A stretch of DNA of 64,000 bases from NCBI GenBank assembly GCA_036702975.1, contig DATNPX010000016.1, positions 62,001 to 126,000 of the forward strand. Direction: 5' to 3'. The notes beneath the pieces were generated by a model, which was given only the letters and a program-made list of their open reading frames with translations, was not told the origin of the DNA and did no database searches. Source of the stretch: DATNPX01 sp036702975 (GTDB lineage: Bacteria; Cyanobacteriota; Vampirovibrionia; Obscuribacterales; Obscuribacteraceae). Positions within the stretch are counted from its first letter, which is position 1; each line of letters starts with the position of its first letter. Below are positions 25,824-35,380 of this stretch, piece by piece. The translations under genes were made by a program, and so were the position numbers.

Positions 25824-26078
25824 ATGAGCGAACAAGACAAGCAAATTAACATACAGTATTTCGCCGTTCTCAAGGAAGAGCGCGGGCTTTCTTCGGAAAC
25901 GGTACAAACAAGCTCGAAAACCGTCCGCGAGCTGTTCAATGAACTGAGCAAAAAACACCGATTTTCATTGAACACGGAAAGGTTGAACGTCGCCGTCAAT
26001 GACGAATTTCAGCCGTGGGAGACAACTCTGAAGCAAGGAGACACCGTAGTCTTCATACCTCCGGTGGCGGGTGGTTAG
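25824..26078 (+). CDS. moaD: Molybdopterin synthase small subunit MoaD
   Basis: The 84-residue ubiquitin-like protein ends in VVFIPPVAGG. The C-terminal Gly-Gly is adenylated and then thiocarboxylated, and MoaD delivers sulfur to precursor Z within molybdopterin synthase. The N-terminal strand IQYFAVLKEERGLSSETV fits the family. The TAG stop overlaps the GTG start of the next gene (TAGTG), so subunits D and E are translationally coupled. First gene of the cofactor operon. Confidence 0.93.
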   Translation: MSEQDKQINIQYFAVLKEERGLSSETVQTSSKTVRELFNELSKKHRFSLNTERLNVAVNDEFQPWETTLKQGDTVVFIPPVAGG

Positions 26079-27799
26079 TGTTTAGCGTAACCGACTCAGT
26101 TATAGATATCGATTCTTTGCACAATGGTCTGCGCAACAGCAAAGCTGGCGCATTCACCAGTTTTGAAGGGTGGGTTCGCGACCATAATGAGGGAAATTCG
26201 GTAGCAAATTTGCACTACGAGTGCTACGAGGCGCTGGCAGTCAAAGAAGGTTTACGCGTCATCGCTGAGGCAAAAGAAAAGTTTGAGATTGTTGACGCAA
26301 CATGTTCTCATCGAGTTGGCTCGCTGAATATAGGCGACCTCGCGGTCTGGGTTGGCGTCACTGCCGCTCATCGCGGAGCCGCTTTCGATGCTTGCCGATA
26401 CATCATCGATCAGATCAAGCTACGTTTGCCCATTTGGAAAAAAGAACAATACACAGACGGAACGTCAACTTGGGTAAACTGCTCAGAGCACGAACACGGG
26501 CGTCATCAACAGAAGGTTTCCACAGAGCATCAACATCCGGGCACAACTATGATCGACAAGAGCGAATTTTATTCGCGTCAAACGAATCTTCAACAGGTAG
26601 GAAGCAAAGGACAAGACAAACTCGAAAAGAGTAGGGTTCTTGTGGTTGGCGCAGGCGGCACAGGGTGTGCGGCTCTAAATTATCTCGTCGCAGCCGGAGT
26701 CGGTGAGGTAGCGATATGTGATTTCGACCTTGTTGCAGTAAGTAATCTTCATCGACAACCGCTCTACACCGTCGATGATATAGGCAAGAAAAAAGCCACA
26801 GCAGCCAAAGATAGGCTCAACAGGCTAAATCCATTCGTTCAATTGAAATCATTCTGCGAGAGATTCAACGCCCAGTCAGCTGATAAATTAGCAAAAAACT
26901 ACGACATCGTCCTTGATTGCACCGATAATCTCACAGCCAAATTTGCCATTGCCGATGCTTGCATAAGATTGGGCAAAGTTCTGATTCAAGCTTCAGTCCA
27001 CGGTTTCGACGGACAGCTATTAATGTGGCATCCAAATAGTGTAGCCGCTGGAGATAGCGAAGGTCGCACCACCAGCAATGGCAGAGGCCAGTGCTACCGC
27101 TGCTTATGGCCAGCTGAAGACAAACTGCAGATAAACGGGCGCGACTGTATCGAAAGCTGTGCTGAATCTGGTGTTCTAGGAGTAGTGCCAGGTCTGCTCG
27201 GCACACTGCAAGCGACCGAAGCAATCAAATTTATGCTCGGCCTGCCAACGCCACTATCTGACCACATCATGTTGTTCGACGGTATCTCTTGCACCACAAA
27301 ATTGATAAAGACGCATAAGCAGACAAACTGCTCGGCCTGCAGGTCCTCTGTATTGAGCGATCCAAAAGACCTCGAGCAAGAACAACAGCAACAAAAATCT
27401 GGTGGCGCAAGCATAGCCTCAGACGATAACCAGGACGACGAGCAGGAGTTTGAACTGCACTGGAACGTCTTGCGAAGCCGTTCTCCACGAGAACTTGTTT
27501 ACGTAGACATTCGCTCTGAATCTGAAAGAAAAGCAGACAATGTTGCAGCTTCAAAGCTCAGCGGTCGAAATACACAGCTTTGGAGCCTCGATGAGCTAGA
27601 CGTCGAACAGCTGAAACTTGATAGAAATTTGACTTATCTCATCATGTGCCAAAGAGGACGACGAAGTGCAAAGTTAGTCCACCAATTGCGGCGGCTCGGT
27701 CACAAGAATGTCTTTTCGCTCTCACAAGGAGTAGCTAGCATGTCGCCGGAGACGAGTAGTAGCATGGAGTTATCAGCGGGAGAACGAAACAGAATCTAA
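26078..27799 (+). CDS. MoaE-MoeB-rhodanese fusion protein
   Basis: The protein is about 573 residues. Domain one (about 1-135) is MoaE, the large molybdopterin synthase subunit: HRVGSLNIGDLAVWVGVTAA and LRLPIWKKEQYTDGTSTWV hold the pterin-binding Lys region. Domain two (about 155-420) is MoeB/ThiF adenylyltransferase: VVGAGGTGCAALNYL nucleotide loop, IVLDCTDNL, and zinc pairs CYRC and CSAC. Domain three (about 465-565) is rhodanese with active-site loop CQRGRRS. One chain therefore holds the synthase partner, the MoaD-activating enzyme and a sulfur donor. GTG 26078 overlaps the moaD stop. The linkers are hydrophilic (His-rich and Gln/Asp-rich). Confidence 0.92.
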   Translation: MFSVTDSVIDIDSLHNGLRNSKAGAFTSFEGWVRDHNEGNSVANLHYECYEALAVKEGLRVIAEAKEKFEIVDATCSHRVGSLNIGDLAVWVGVTAAHRGAAFDACRYIIDQIKLRLPIWKKEQYTDGTSTWVNCSEHEHGRHQQKVSTEHQHPGTTMIDKSEFYSRQTNLQQVGSKGQDKLEKSRVLVVGAGGTGCAALNYLVAAGVGEVAICDFDLVAVSNLHRQPLYTVDDIGKKKATAAKDRLNRLNPFVQLKSFCERFNAQSADKLAKNYDIVLDCTDNLTAKFAIADACIRLGKVLIQASVHGFDGQLLMWHPNSVAAGDSEGRTTSNGRGQCYRCLWPAEDKLQINGRDCIESCAESGVLGVVPGLLGTLQATEAIKFMLGLPTPLSDHIMLFDGISCTTKLIKTHKQTNCSACRSSVLSDPKDLEQEQQQQKSGGASIASDDNQDDEQEFELHWNVLRSRSPRELVYVDIRSESERKADNVAASKLSGRNTQLWSLDELDVEQLKLDRNLTYLIMCQRGRRSAKLVHQLRRLGHKNVFSLSQGVASMSPETSSSMELSAGERNRI

Positions 27800-27847
27800 A
27801 TGGTCAGGCGGCAAGATTCGAATTCTTAGGTTAAGGGCGAAACACGA

Positions 27848-28873
27848 TTGAGCACGGTTGTACACAACGAACTGACAAACATCAAAAAGCCCAATCAGCT
27901 GGTTGATTCGTTCGGGCGCGCACACACATACTTGCGCATATCCGTGACCGACCGCTGCAATCTGCGCTGCGTCTATTGCATGCCAGCTGAAGGCATCAAG
28001 TGGAAAAGCAACAAACTTCTCCTCAGCTTCGAAGAGATCACACGGCTTGCTGAAATTTTTGTCGACATGGGAATCAGCAAGATTCGTTTGACAGGTGGCG
28101 AACCGCTGGTCAGACGAGAGCTGGAAGTACTTGTTGCCCAGTTGCGCAAGATCCAGGGATTGCAGACACTGGCCATGACGACAAATGCAATGCTTCTCGC
28201 CGAGAAAGCACAAGCTTTACGGAATGCTGGTCTAGATGACCTAAACATCAGTCTTGACAGCTTCAGGCGCGAACGATTTCTAGAGATTACACGCCGCGAC
28301 GAACTCGACAAAGTGCTGGCTGGAATCGACCAAGCTTTCAAAGCCAATTTCAGAACTCTCAAGTTAAACGTCGTTGTTATGGCTGGTTTCAACGATGATG
28401 AAGTTATGGATTTTGCAGATTTCGCAAATGAAAAGAGGATAAATGTTCGATTCATTGAATACATGCCGTTCAAAGACAACGGTTGGGCGAAAGAAAAAGT
28501 CATTACGTTCTCTAGTCTCCGCGCACAAATAGAAGCTAAATACAAGCTATATCCGATCGAGGCAGAACCATCTGCAGTGGCAAAAGATTTCGCCATCGCT
28601 TCAGGCAAAGGCAGCATTTCCTTTATCAGTTCAATGTCAGACAGTTTCTGCAGCACGTGCAATCGAGTCAGACTAACCAGCGACGGCTCAATCAAAAGCT
28701 GTCTCTTCTATCCGGCTGAGACAAGCCTGCGCGATGCGATGAGAGCCGGAGCGTCTGACCATGACTTGCGCGAACTAATCATGCGCTCAATGTTCCTGAA
28801 GCCAGAAGCACATCCTCCGGCCGAAGAGATTGCCACTTCCGAAAACCGCACAATGATCGAGATTGGGGGATAA
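27848..28873 (+). CDS. moaA: GTP 3',8-cyclase MoaA
   Basis: This radical SAM enzyme rearranges GTP to 3',8-cyclo-GTP, the first step of molybdenum-cofactor synthesis. The N-terminal cluster motif VTDRCNLRCVYC (Cys37, Cys41, Cys44) and the C-terminal second 4Fe-4S site FCSTCNRVRLTSDGSIKSC are complete. The protein ends in Gly-Gly as required for activity. It has 341 residues, normal length. The start appears to be TTG 27848, with an AAGGG-type site upstream. Its TAA stop directly abuts the next ATG. Confidence 0.95.
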   Translation: MSTVVHNELTNIKKPNQLVDSFGRAHTYLRISVTDRCNLRCVYCMPAEGIKWKSNKLLLSFEEITRLAEIFVDMGISKIRLTGGEPLVRRELEVLVAQLRKIQGLQTLAMTTNAMLLAEKAQALRNAGLDDLNISLDSFRRERFLEITRRDELDKVLAGIDQAFKANFRTLKLNVVVMAGFNDDEVMDFADFANEKRINVRFIEYMPFKDNGWAKEKVITFSSLRAQIEAKYKLYPIEAEPSAVAKDFAIASGKGSISFISSMSDSFCSTCNRVRLTSDGSIKSCLFYPAETSLRDAMRAGASDHDLRELIMRSMFLKPEAHPPAEEIATSENRTMIEIGG

Positions 28874-29818
28874 ATGCGCGACATAACGAGAAAAATCAAT
28901 ACACACCGTACTGCATTAGCAAAAGCGCTCGTTCGTGTTTCACCTGCTACCATCGATCTGATCAAAGAAAACAAAACGCCAAAGCCCGACACGTTACAGA
29001 CCGCACGGGTAGCAGGAATTCAAGCCGCTAAGAATACAAGCCAGATCATTCCGTATTGCCATCCGCTTCCACTGACGTACGCAAAAGTGGATTTTGTCAT
29101 GGACGAAGACACGATTGAAGTGATGTGCGAGGTCAAAGCTATCTATCGTACCGGTGTTGAAATGGAGGCTTTGACGGGAGCTTCAGTAGCAGCATTGACG
29201 GTATACGACATGCTGAAGGCTGTAGATGATCTACTCGAGATCGAATCAGTTCGTCTAATTAAGAAGACTGGTGGCAAATCATCTTTCAAACGAAAAGCCG
29301 AAGACAAGCGTCGCGCCGTAGTTCTCGTTCTGTCAGACAGCGTTGCCCGGGGTGAAGCCGAAGATGTGTCAGGCAAGCTGATTGTCGAGCGTCTGAAAGC
29401 TGAAGGGCTAGAGCTGGTAGAATATAAGGTTCTTCCCGACGACGAAACAGTGCTCTTCCCATTTGTAAGAAAATGCGCCGACGAGCTCAAGGTCGACATA
29501 GTCATCACCACCGGAGGCACCGGTGTCTCGCCGCGAGATACGACACCAGAAGCTATATCTCGTCTGCTAGAGAAGGAATTACCTGGAGTAACCGAAACCA
29601 TCCGTGCCTATGGACAAGAACGCAATCCATACTCAATGCTGTCGCGCTCTACTGCTGGAGTAAGAGGGAAAACAGTCATCATCAGCTTACCAGGCTCTAC
29701 TGGCGGCGTTGAAGATGGCATGGATGCTGTCTTTCCTGCGATATTTCATACGTTTGCCATGCTTGCAGGTGAATGCCATTCGGCAAGAAACAAAAAAGAA
29801 GTACGACCGAACTCATGA
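28874..29818 (+). CDS. moaCB: MoaC-MoaB/MogA fusion
   Basis: The 314-residue chain joins two cofactor enzymes. Residues 1-140 are MoaC, which turns 3',8-cyclo-GTP into cyclic pyranopterin monophosphate: ARVAGIQAAK, IPYCHPLPLTYAKVDF, RTGVEMEALTGASVAALTVY and KKTGGKS are clear. Residues about 150-305 are MoaB/MogA, the molybdopterin adenylyltransferase fold: VVLVLSDSV, VITTGGTGVSPRDTTPEA and SLPGSTGGVEDGM. The MoaC part lacks about 12 N-terminal residues seen in E. coli. ATG 28874 follows the moaA stop immediately; the TGA overlaps the moeA ATG. Confidence 0.94.
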   Translation: MRDITRKINTHRTALAKALVRVSPATIDLIKENKTPKPDTLQTARVAGIQAAKNTSQIIPYCHPLPLTYAKVDFVMDEDTIEVMCEVKAIYRTGVEMEALTGASVAALTVYDMLKAVDDLLEIESVRLIKKTGGKSSFKRKAEDKRRAVVLVLSDSVARGEAEDVSGKLIVERLKAEGLELVEYKVLPDDETVLFPFVRKCADELKVDIVITTGGTGVSPRDTTPEAISRLLEKELPGVTETIRAYGQERNPYSMLSRSTAGVRGKTVIISLPGSTGGVEDGMDAVFPAIFHTFAMLAGECHSARNKKEVRPNS

Positions 29819-31059
29819 TCACTTATCACGAAGCCTTGCACAAGGTCCTTGAAGAAGCAAGGGTACAGAGCACGACAGAATTACTCTTGCCAGAGCTCCT
29901 GGGATACACTCTCGCTGAGCCAGTCATCGCGCACTTCGATCTACCATCATTCGACAATTCTGCCGTAGACGGCTACGGCGTGCACGTCCAAGATATAATC
30001 AAGGCAACGCCAGAAAGTTCCGTGCAGCTGAAACTGGACGGCGAAGTGCGCGCTGGCAAAGTACAAGACTTAGAGCAATATAGACTCGCGCCCCAGACCG
30101 CTATCAAGATACTTACAGGAGCTACTGTTCCGCCTAGCGTCGAGGCGGTCGTGATGCGAGAGTTCTGTGAAGAGAGAGACGGCGACGTGTTTATTACTCA
30201 AGCCGTTACGGCCGGTGAAAACATCCGCAGAAGGGGCGGCGAAGTTCACGCTGGCACAACGATATTGAACACAGGGACTAAAATCGATCCCGCCGTGCTG
30301 GCGTTGATAGCCACCGTAGGCAGTGACCGTGCAGTAGTCTATAGAAAACCGAAAGTGGCGATTGTAGTAACCGGTAATGAACTCGTGCCTCCTGGCGGCA
30401 ATCTTCAAGCAGGACAGATTTTCGACTCCAACTCTTTCGCCCTCGAAGCTGCGCTCGGTTGCCTGGGGATTGATCAGTGCAAGATTTTCCGTGCTCAAGA
30501 TACGCTTGCAGAGACGAGTAAAGCATTTAAAGACGCGTTGGCTTTCGCGGATGTGATCATCTCCTCCGGCGGAGTCTCAGTCGGTGATCATGATTATGTA
30601 AAGCCAGCACTAGAAGGTCTAAATGTAAAGACAGTTTTTTGGCGCATTGCTATCAAGCCCGGCAAACCCGTATATTTCGGTACCCATGAGACCACTGACG
30701 GCGCTCGAAAATTAGTTTTCGGGTTACCAGGAAACCCGGTCTCTGTGCTCATCACATATCATCAATTCGTCAAGCCGGCACTGAGAAAAATGATGGGAGA
30801 GAGAGAGGTCAGGGCACCACTCTTCTATGCAAAACTCAAATCTGCGATTCATAAAAAGGCAGGCCGACTCGATTTTATGAGGGGCAAATTAGAGGCAAGG
30901 CCTGCTGGAGATCTCTACGTAACAGCTGTGAAGGGCCAGGATTCACACATGCTAACAGGACTTGCTGCAGCAGACTGCCTGCTTCACTTTGCAGCAGACG
31001 ATGAAGATATGCAAGCCGATGCCACCATCCCATTTCAATTTCTCGACTGGTTCAATTGA
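29815..31059 (+). CDS. moeA: Molybdopterin molybdenumtransferase MoeA
   Basis: The 414-residue enzyme inserts molybdate into adenylated molybdopterin. Family motifs are present: FDLPSFDNSAVDGYG, ILTGATVPPSVEAVVMRE, NIRRRGGEV, VVTGNELVPPG, IISSGGVSVGDHDYV and FGLPGNPVSV. Length matches E. coli MoeA. The ATG at 29815 overlaps the preceding TGA (ATGA), so it is translationally coupled; an in-frame ATG at 29773 inside moaCB is less likely. Last gene of the operon. Its natural client here is probably the xanthine dehydrogenase at 59-63 kb. Confidence 0.95.
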   Translation: MITYHEALHKVLEEARVQSTTELLLPELLGYTLAEPVIAHFDLPSFDNSAVDGYGVHVQDIIKATPESSVQLKLDGEVRAGKVQDLEQYRLAPQTAIKILTGATVPPSVEAVVMREFCEERDGDVFITQAVTAGENIRRRGGEVHAGTTILNTGTKIDPAVLALIATVGSDRAVVYRKPKVAIVVTGNELVPPGGNLQAGQIFDSNSFALEAALGCLGIDQCKIFRAQDTLAETSKAFKDALAFADVIISSGGVSVGDHDYVKPALEGLNVKTVFWRIAIKPGKPVYFGTHETTDGARKLVFGLPGNPVSVLITYHQFVKPALRKMMGEREVRAPLFYAKLKSAIHKKAGRLDFMRGKLEARPAGDLYVTAVKGQDSHMLTGLAAADCLLHFAADDEDMQADATIPFQFLDWFN

Positions 31060-31077
31060 GCACCTGAAGGCTGAGAT

Positions 31078-31887
31078 CTAAATTCCCAGCAATCTCTTTG
31101 CCTCACCAACCCAACGATTGACGTTGCTTACGTAGTTTGGATCGCTCGGATTCTGAGAGATCAGTGCCAATTGTCCGGGATTAGAAGTACGATTCTGATT
31201 AGCCCTGAAGTATTTCAGCGCGGTTCGAGCATTAATATCAGGATCGAGTGCCTGAGCAGGAGTCAGATGATTCGCAGTGCCCTCTCCACCTTTGAAGTTG
31301 AGTTGAAACAATCCGAAGCTATGCGGTTTATGGTCTCGTCTTCCATAATCACCAGGTTTGTTGGGATCACCACCACTCTCTTGCAACATAGCAGCAACTG
31401 CAGCAACAGTAGCATTTTGAGTCATTCCCAACTCTTTTGCATGGCGGGCAACGAGCTGAGCCATCTCGGCTGCACGCGGGTGAACTCCACTCTGAGCACC
31501 ACTTAGAGTGCTCTCTTCTCTTCGATGGTGATGCCGTCCTTCGCGCGTTGTCAGTTCAAGATTTGGTAAGTCAGATTGAGTATGTCCCCGCATATGGTGG
31601 CGGCCGCTGTAGTAGTTCTGCATATGCGGTTCGGCGTGATGAGGGCGATGTCCGTAATAGTTTTGCCCTTCATAGCCGTTGTGTCCCTGATAGTAAGATC
31701 CGCGAGGATGCTGATAGTAGCTATTGGTCTCATACCCGAAAAAATTATGCTGAGCCTGCTGTCTGCCGAACTGCTCACGGCCATAGTGCTCTCGTCCGTA
31801 TGCATGGCGAGCGGCCTCCGCCTGCCAGCTCGAGTGTTCACGAAAATCACCACTGGGATCCCATTCGCGCTGTCTATGAATTCGCAC
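31078..31887 (-). CDS. Lysozyme/transglycosylase-like protein with His/Tyr/Gly-rich N terminus
   Basis: The 269-residue protein has a low-complexity N-terminal half (about 15-110) rich in His, Tyr, Gly, Gln and Arg. The C-terminal domain (about 135-268) is lysozyme-like: AAVAAMLQESGG with the likely catalytic Glu, then SFGLFQLNFKGGEG and the helix ALDPDINARTALKYF. This is the pattern of SLT or phage-tail-type muramidases that cut peptidoglycan glycan strands. No classical signal peptide is seen at GTG 31887, so export would need another route. Converges on moeA, 18 bases apart. Confidence 0.68.
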   Translation of the reverse strand: MRIHRQREWDPSGDFREHSSWQAEAARHAYGREHYGREQFGRQQAQHNFFGYETNSYYQHPRGSYYQGHNGYEGQNYYGHRPHHAEPHMQNYYSGRHHMRGHTQSDLPNLELTTREGRHHHRREESTLSGAQSGVHPRAAEMAQLVARHAKELGMTQNATVAAVAAMLQESGGDPNKPGDYGRRDHKPHSFGLFQLNFKGGEGTANHLTPAQALDPDINARTALKYFRANQNRTSNPGQLALISQNPSDPNYVSNVNRWVGEAKRLLGI

Positions 31888-32375
31888 TTCAGTAACCTGG
31901 GGTAAGGGGTTAGCCGAGTGAGAATCATATTGTTGTTGACGTGAATTCTTCGTGAAAGTATTTAGGAAGAAACCGCCTCAAAAGCACTGCCGAAGCTTAA
32001 TTCCAACGCCCCACTTGTGAACCATTCAAGCCAGAATAGCGCGACACCAGGTGCAAACCCTGGATATTTGCAGTCGAACAACGCTCATTTGTATTGCAGT
32101 AGGATCGGCGACATCTATTTGCTATCGCGAGCACCTCGTGCACATACATCTTTTAGATTTGCCGGCAACTCATTCGGTCATCCGTCCTTGAGATTTCATG
32201 TTGGACAAAGACAAAGTGTCAGACTCTTTGCCATCACCAGCCAGGCGTCCGCTATAATTGTATTTCCGCTGCTTGGTATGACAAGCGGCGAATCGTCGGA
32301 TCACTTGATTGCGCTTGCTTTTCATCTGCTGAGGTTAAGTCGGCATCACTGTCTATTCCAGCGCGGGAAAAAATT
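31888..32375. other. Intergenic region with a possible promoter
   Basis: About 490 bases between divergent genes. I see no credible gene. A perfect TATAAT at 32253-32258 faces the hydrolase gene, with TTGCCA 19 bases upstream (32228-32233). If used, it would give a leader of about 110 bases. Confidence 0.35.
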
Positions 32376-33389
32376 TTGAGACTTGCGGGTCCAATTCTTA
32401 AAACGACCACGAGCCTTTTGGCGTTAGCGGCACTTTGCACAGCACTTCAACCTGCTCAGGCTGAGGCCGTCTTCACCAAAGACACGACTGAAGGACAGAC
32501 ACTTAGCCTGCCAATCTATTCATGGTCAGATGCTCAATCACCGGCAAAAGCGATTATCGTGGCCGTCCATGGCGTCACACTGTACTCCGCCAACTTCAAC
32601 GAGACCGCCAAACATTTGGCGAGCGACGGATATCCAGTATATGCCATGGATATGCGCGGCTTCGGTCGATGGCAGACGGAGTCTGCAACATTCTCAGGTG
32701 ACTCGCAGATTCATTACACCCAGTCTCAGCAAGACCTTGAGACATTAGTGAAAAAGCTGCGAAGTGAATTTCCAGGAAAGAAAATCTATCTGTTAGGCGA
32801 AAGTATTGGCGCCAATATGGGAATCTGGTTGGCCTCGAAAGATCCCGACCTGATCGATGGACTGATTCTGGCAAGCCCCTGTATCAAAGCCTGTTTCCAT
32901 CCAACGCCTCGCATGGTGCCGGATTTCTTTCGCGGACTCATGCATCCAAACACGAAACACCAGACACGCCCCTACATCAAACCGTATATTTCAGACGACA
33001 AACGCGTGACAGCGGAATACTTTGCCGATCCTATAATCATGCATAAGATGAGTCCGGTCGAGATGTTTAAGAGTCTGAAAACCAACACTCGTTCGCTCCT
33101 AGCGGCAAAAGACATACCGACTCAATTTCCAATCTTGATTGTCGCCGGGAAACGAGACAAGATTTATCACGCTGATGCTATTCCACTGTTCCTCCAACAA
33201 ATCGGTGCCGAAAATACAACCGTCGTAATTGAAGAGAAAAAGGGACATATTCTTTTGGAAACAAAGTATGTGGAACCGAAGATCTTAAGTGTGATTGATA
33301 CCTGGCTGGCAAAGCACGTCACGGTCAAACCGGAAAAGCCAGAAGAAATCTCCTCGGCCGCACAGCCTTTGGCAGAAATGAATCCCTAA
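32376..33389 (+). CDS. Secreted alpha/beta hydrolase (serine aminopeptidase S33 / lysophospholipase type)
   Basis: The 337-residue protein has a signal peptide (residues 1-29, cleavage after PAQA). The hydrolase fold shows VAVHGVTLYS (oxyanion region), YAMDMRGFG, and the nucleophile elbow LLGESIGAN (Ser143). A likely acid in VAGKRDKIYHAD and the base in EKKGHILLE (near residue 293) complete the triad. It resembles monoglyceride lipase or lysophospholipase relatives and probably cleaves an ester in the periplasm. The start is TTG 32376 after GGGAAA. It overlaps the convergent gene by four bases at the stops. Confidence 0.83.
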   Translation: MRLAGPILKTTTSLLALAALCTALQPAQAEAVFTKDTTEGQTLSLPIYSWSDAQSPAKAIIVAVHGVTLYSANFNETAKHLASDGYPVYAMDMRGFGRWQTESATFSGDSQIHYTQSQQDLETLVKKLRSEFPGKKIYLLGESIGANMGIWLASKDPDLIDGLILASPCIKACFHPTPRMVPDFFRGLMHPNTKHQTRPYIKPYISDDKRVTAEYFADPIIMHKMSPVEMFKSLKTNTRSLLAAKDIPTQFPILIVAGKRDKIYHADAIPLFLQQIGAENTTVVIEEKKGHILLETKYVEPKILSVIDTWLAKHVTVKPEKPEEISSAAQPLAEMNP

Positions 33390-34762
33390 GGATAATTTTT
33401 CACACCATATGGGTTACCGCCGAGTCCACGCGGTCCCATGAGTCCGTTCAACAAGCCACCAATTCCGGTACCATATGGATAGCCAGATGGCGCGCTGAGA
33501 GGCACGTTCTGCAGATGGCGCCCACTTAAAGCGTCGGCTAGAGATTCTTTCACACCGAGTCGCAAGACTTGATCGAATTCGACGAGATTTACGATGTCTC
33601 TTTGCGTGCCTAGTTGGCTGTCCAACTCTTCCATCAAGCGATTGCCGCTCAGATGCCCGTTTACTAGAAGGAAGGTCACACTCACCTCGCCATCGCGCTT
33701 CGTGGCATTGGCGGCGTCGATCAACTCTTGGCGCACGTTACCAAAATCGCCTGGCAACCCATCGGTGATAACTACGACAATGAGCGGCTTGACAGATGGG
33801 TTCGAGTTTCGTGCTCCAAAGTAATGTAAAAATGTAGCATTGAGCGGGGCACCAAGAGCGGTACCACCACCAGGATGCACTCTCGAAAATATCAGAGGGA
33901 TCATGGCAGGATTTACGTGCTCGAGCACCTGAAAGCCGCTGGAAAACAGCATCACAGTCAGGTCACTTGAGGCTTGCTGCGCAGCCATAGCTAATTCATT
34001 CGATTGAGTTCCTACCCAATCCCAACGAGACAAACCCTGACAGTCCCTAGTAGTCATGCTTCCGGACATGTCCAGAATCAACACCACGTCGTGGTCTCTC
34101 AAGTGTTCGACCACACCTTTCAGCTGAACTGAAGTTGTACCAGCAGAGAGCGAAACTCTAGTGGCGCTTGCGGCAGTCGGCTGCTCTAGCATGTCGAACA
34201 TGCCTGCAGTCTTGATGGTGATCTGCAATGTTTTTTGCGCTCGCTGCAATGTTAGATGCACCGAATTGCTGTCAACGACCTCTTTAAGCAGCATATCCCC
34301 AGCCCGCACACTGGCTGACTCTGCTTTAGAATCGGGCAAAACTCTGAAGATTTTCGCAGGCAGCGGAGCAGTCCCTTCACGTTTTGCCAAGATTCCCAGA
34401 TCAACATTGAACGCTTGCTGCTTTGCCTCCCCGTATTGATCTATGGAGCCTTGCAAAAGTCTCGATTTGGGAGCGCCACTCATTGCATTTGAATTGACAG
34501 GAACGCTGCCAGCTTCTTTGTTCAAGCCATCGAGGGTCGCTCTCAGGTCATCTTGATTGGGCGCAGGGGAAACTGATTCACTGTCATCAGCGGGAGTCAC
34601 AGCTGCCCCCCCGCCCGAATTAGGGTCGGTCGGGCGAGGCAAACGGTGCGAACTACTTCCCGGATCATATGCCAGCAGCCGAGAATCCAACTCGCCATTG
34701 GCTAAAGCCGCTGTCTGCATCAATGCGACTAGCAGCGAAGCTGAAAGTACTGGCTTAAGCAT
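33386..34762 (-). CDS. Secreted von Willebrand factor A domain protein with PDZ-like segment
   Basis: The 458-residue protein starts with a signal peptide (MLKPVLSASLLVALMQTAALA). A PDZ-like region (about 125-190) reads AKIFRVLPDSKAESASVRAG. The vWA domain (about 220-400) has a full metal-ion-dependent adhesion site: DMSGS, GGTAL and VVITDG. The C terminus is Gly/Pro/Asn-rich. Such proteins bind partners through a Mg2+ or Mn2+ site and often act in adhesion or envelope assembly. ATG 34762 follows AGGAAA. It shares four bases with the convergent hydrolase gene. Confidence 0.82.
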   Translation of the reverse strand: MLKPVLSASLLVALMQTAALANGELDSRLLAYDPGSSSHRLPRPTDPNSGGGAAVTPADDSESVSPAPNQDDLRATLDGLNKEAGSVPVNSNAMSGAPKSRLLQGSIDQYGEAKQQAFNVDLGILAKREGTAPLPAKIFRVLPDSKAESASVRAGDMLLKEVVDSNSVHLTLQRAQKTLQITIKTAGMFDMLEQPTAASATRVSLSAGTTSVQLKGVVEHLRDHDVVLILDMSGSMTTRDCQGLSRWDWVGTQSNELAMAAQQASSDLTVMLFSSGFQVLEHVNPAMIPLIFSRVHPGGGTALGAPLNATFLHYFGARNSNPSVKPLIVVVITDGLPGDFGNVRQELIDAANATKRDGEVSVTFLLVNGHLSGNRLMEELDSQLGTQRDIVNLVEFDQVLRLGVKESLADALSGRHLQNVPLSAPSGYPYGTGIGGLLNGLMGPRGLGGNPYGVKNYP

Positions 34763-34933
34763 AGAGATTTCCTGGCATTAAGACCTCTGAACCAAGTCGC
34801 AGCACAAGTCGTGCTCATTGATAGCTGCTCTTATTGAAACATGTCCTCGTGCACCTATCGTGAATAGTCACGTAGTGCCCACAAACGCTGTCCACAGGTG
34901 CAAAGAACCTACAAAGAAAATCTGCAAGAAGAA

Positions 34934-35251
34934 TCAGCAATCAGCCATGGAAGCCGAAATAGCCTTGAAGAAATAGCGCTTCAAAATCTGTCTGCAACGG
35001 ACCTCCATAGCGCGAGTGTCTCGGTTCTTTCCGTCCATTTCATAAAGCTTGATCATCGATATCAAGACCAAACCAACAGCAGCACTCTGGGCACCGAACC
35101 GTCGCTCCGACCAGCTGAGCCCTCGCCTGTATAGTCTCTCAGCATCGTCAAATTCGGCACTGGACATCGCCGCTTCGGCGGCGGACAAACACAAGTTAAG
35201 GTTAGTGTCTCCGCAATCTTTCAGTAAAGAAGCGAACTGTCTCTCTTCCAT
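34934..35251 (-). CDS. Short TPR-like protein
   Basis: This 105-residue protein has one to two kinesin-light-chain-type repeats (SAEFDDAERLYRRGLSWSER, then VGLVLISMIKLYEMDGKNRD). It resembles the core of the proteins at 20878-21450 and 40765-41355 and may be a shortened member of that family. An in-frame stop lies just upstream of ATG 35251, which fixes the start, but the ribosome-binding site is weak. It ends in MADC. Confidence 0.55.
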   Translation of the reverse strand: MEERQFASLLKDCGDTNLNLCLSAAEAAMSSAEFDDAERLYRRGLSWSERRFGAQSAAVGLVLISMIKLYEMDGKNRDTRAMEVRCRQILKRYFFKAISASMADC

Positions 35252-35380
35252 CGACCGAACCGTCGCAGGGTGTTCATTACTAAATTCCCTGTACAGCTCA
35301 ATATCAAACGCAAAATAGCAGTTTTACCAAAAATAGCAGTTTTCAAGAATGAATTTTGTTTCTGTCAAAAGAAGGCAGCA

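Noticed and set aside
31437..31905. Long plus-strand frames opposite the lysozyme-like gene
   Set aside because: They are antisense to a low-complexity His/Tyr/Gly-rich region, which favours long shadow frames.
32017..32379. 120-codon plus-strand frame before the alpha/beta hydrolase
   Set aside because: No ribosome-binding site, overlaps the candidate promoter and hydrolase start, and has random-looking composition.
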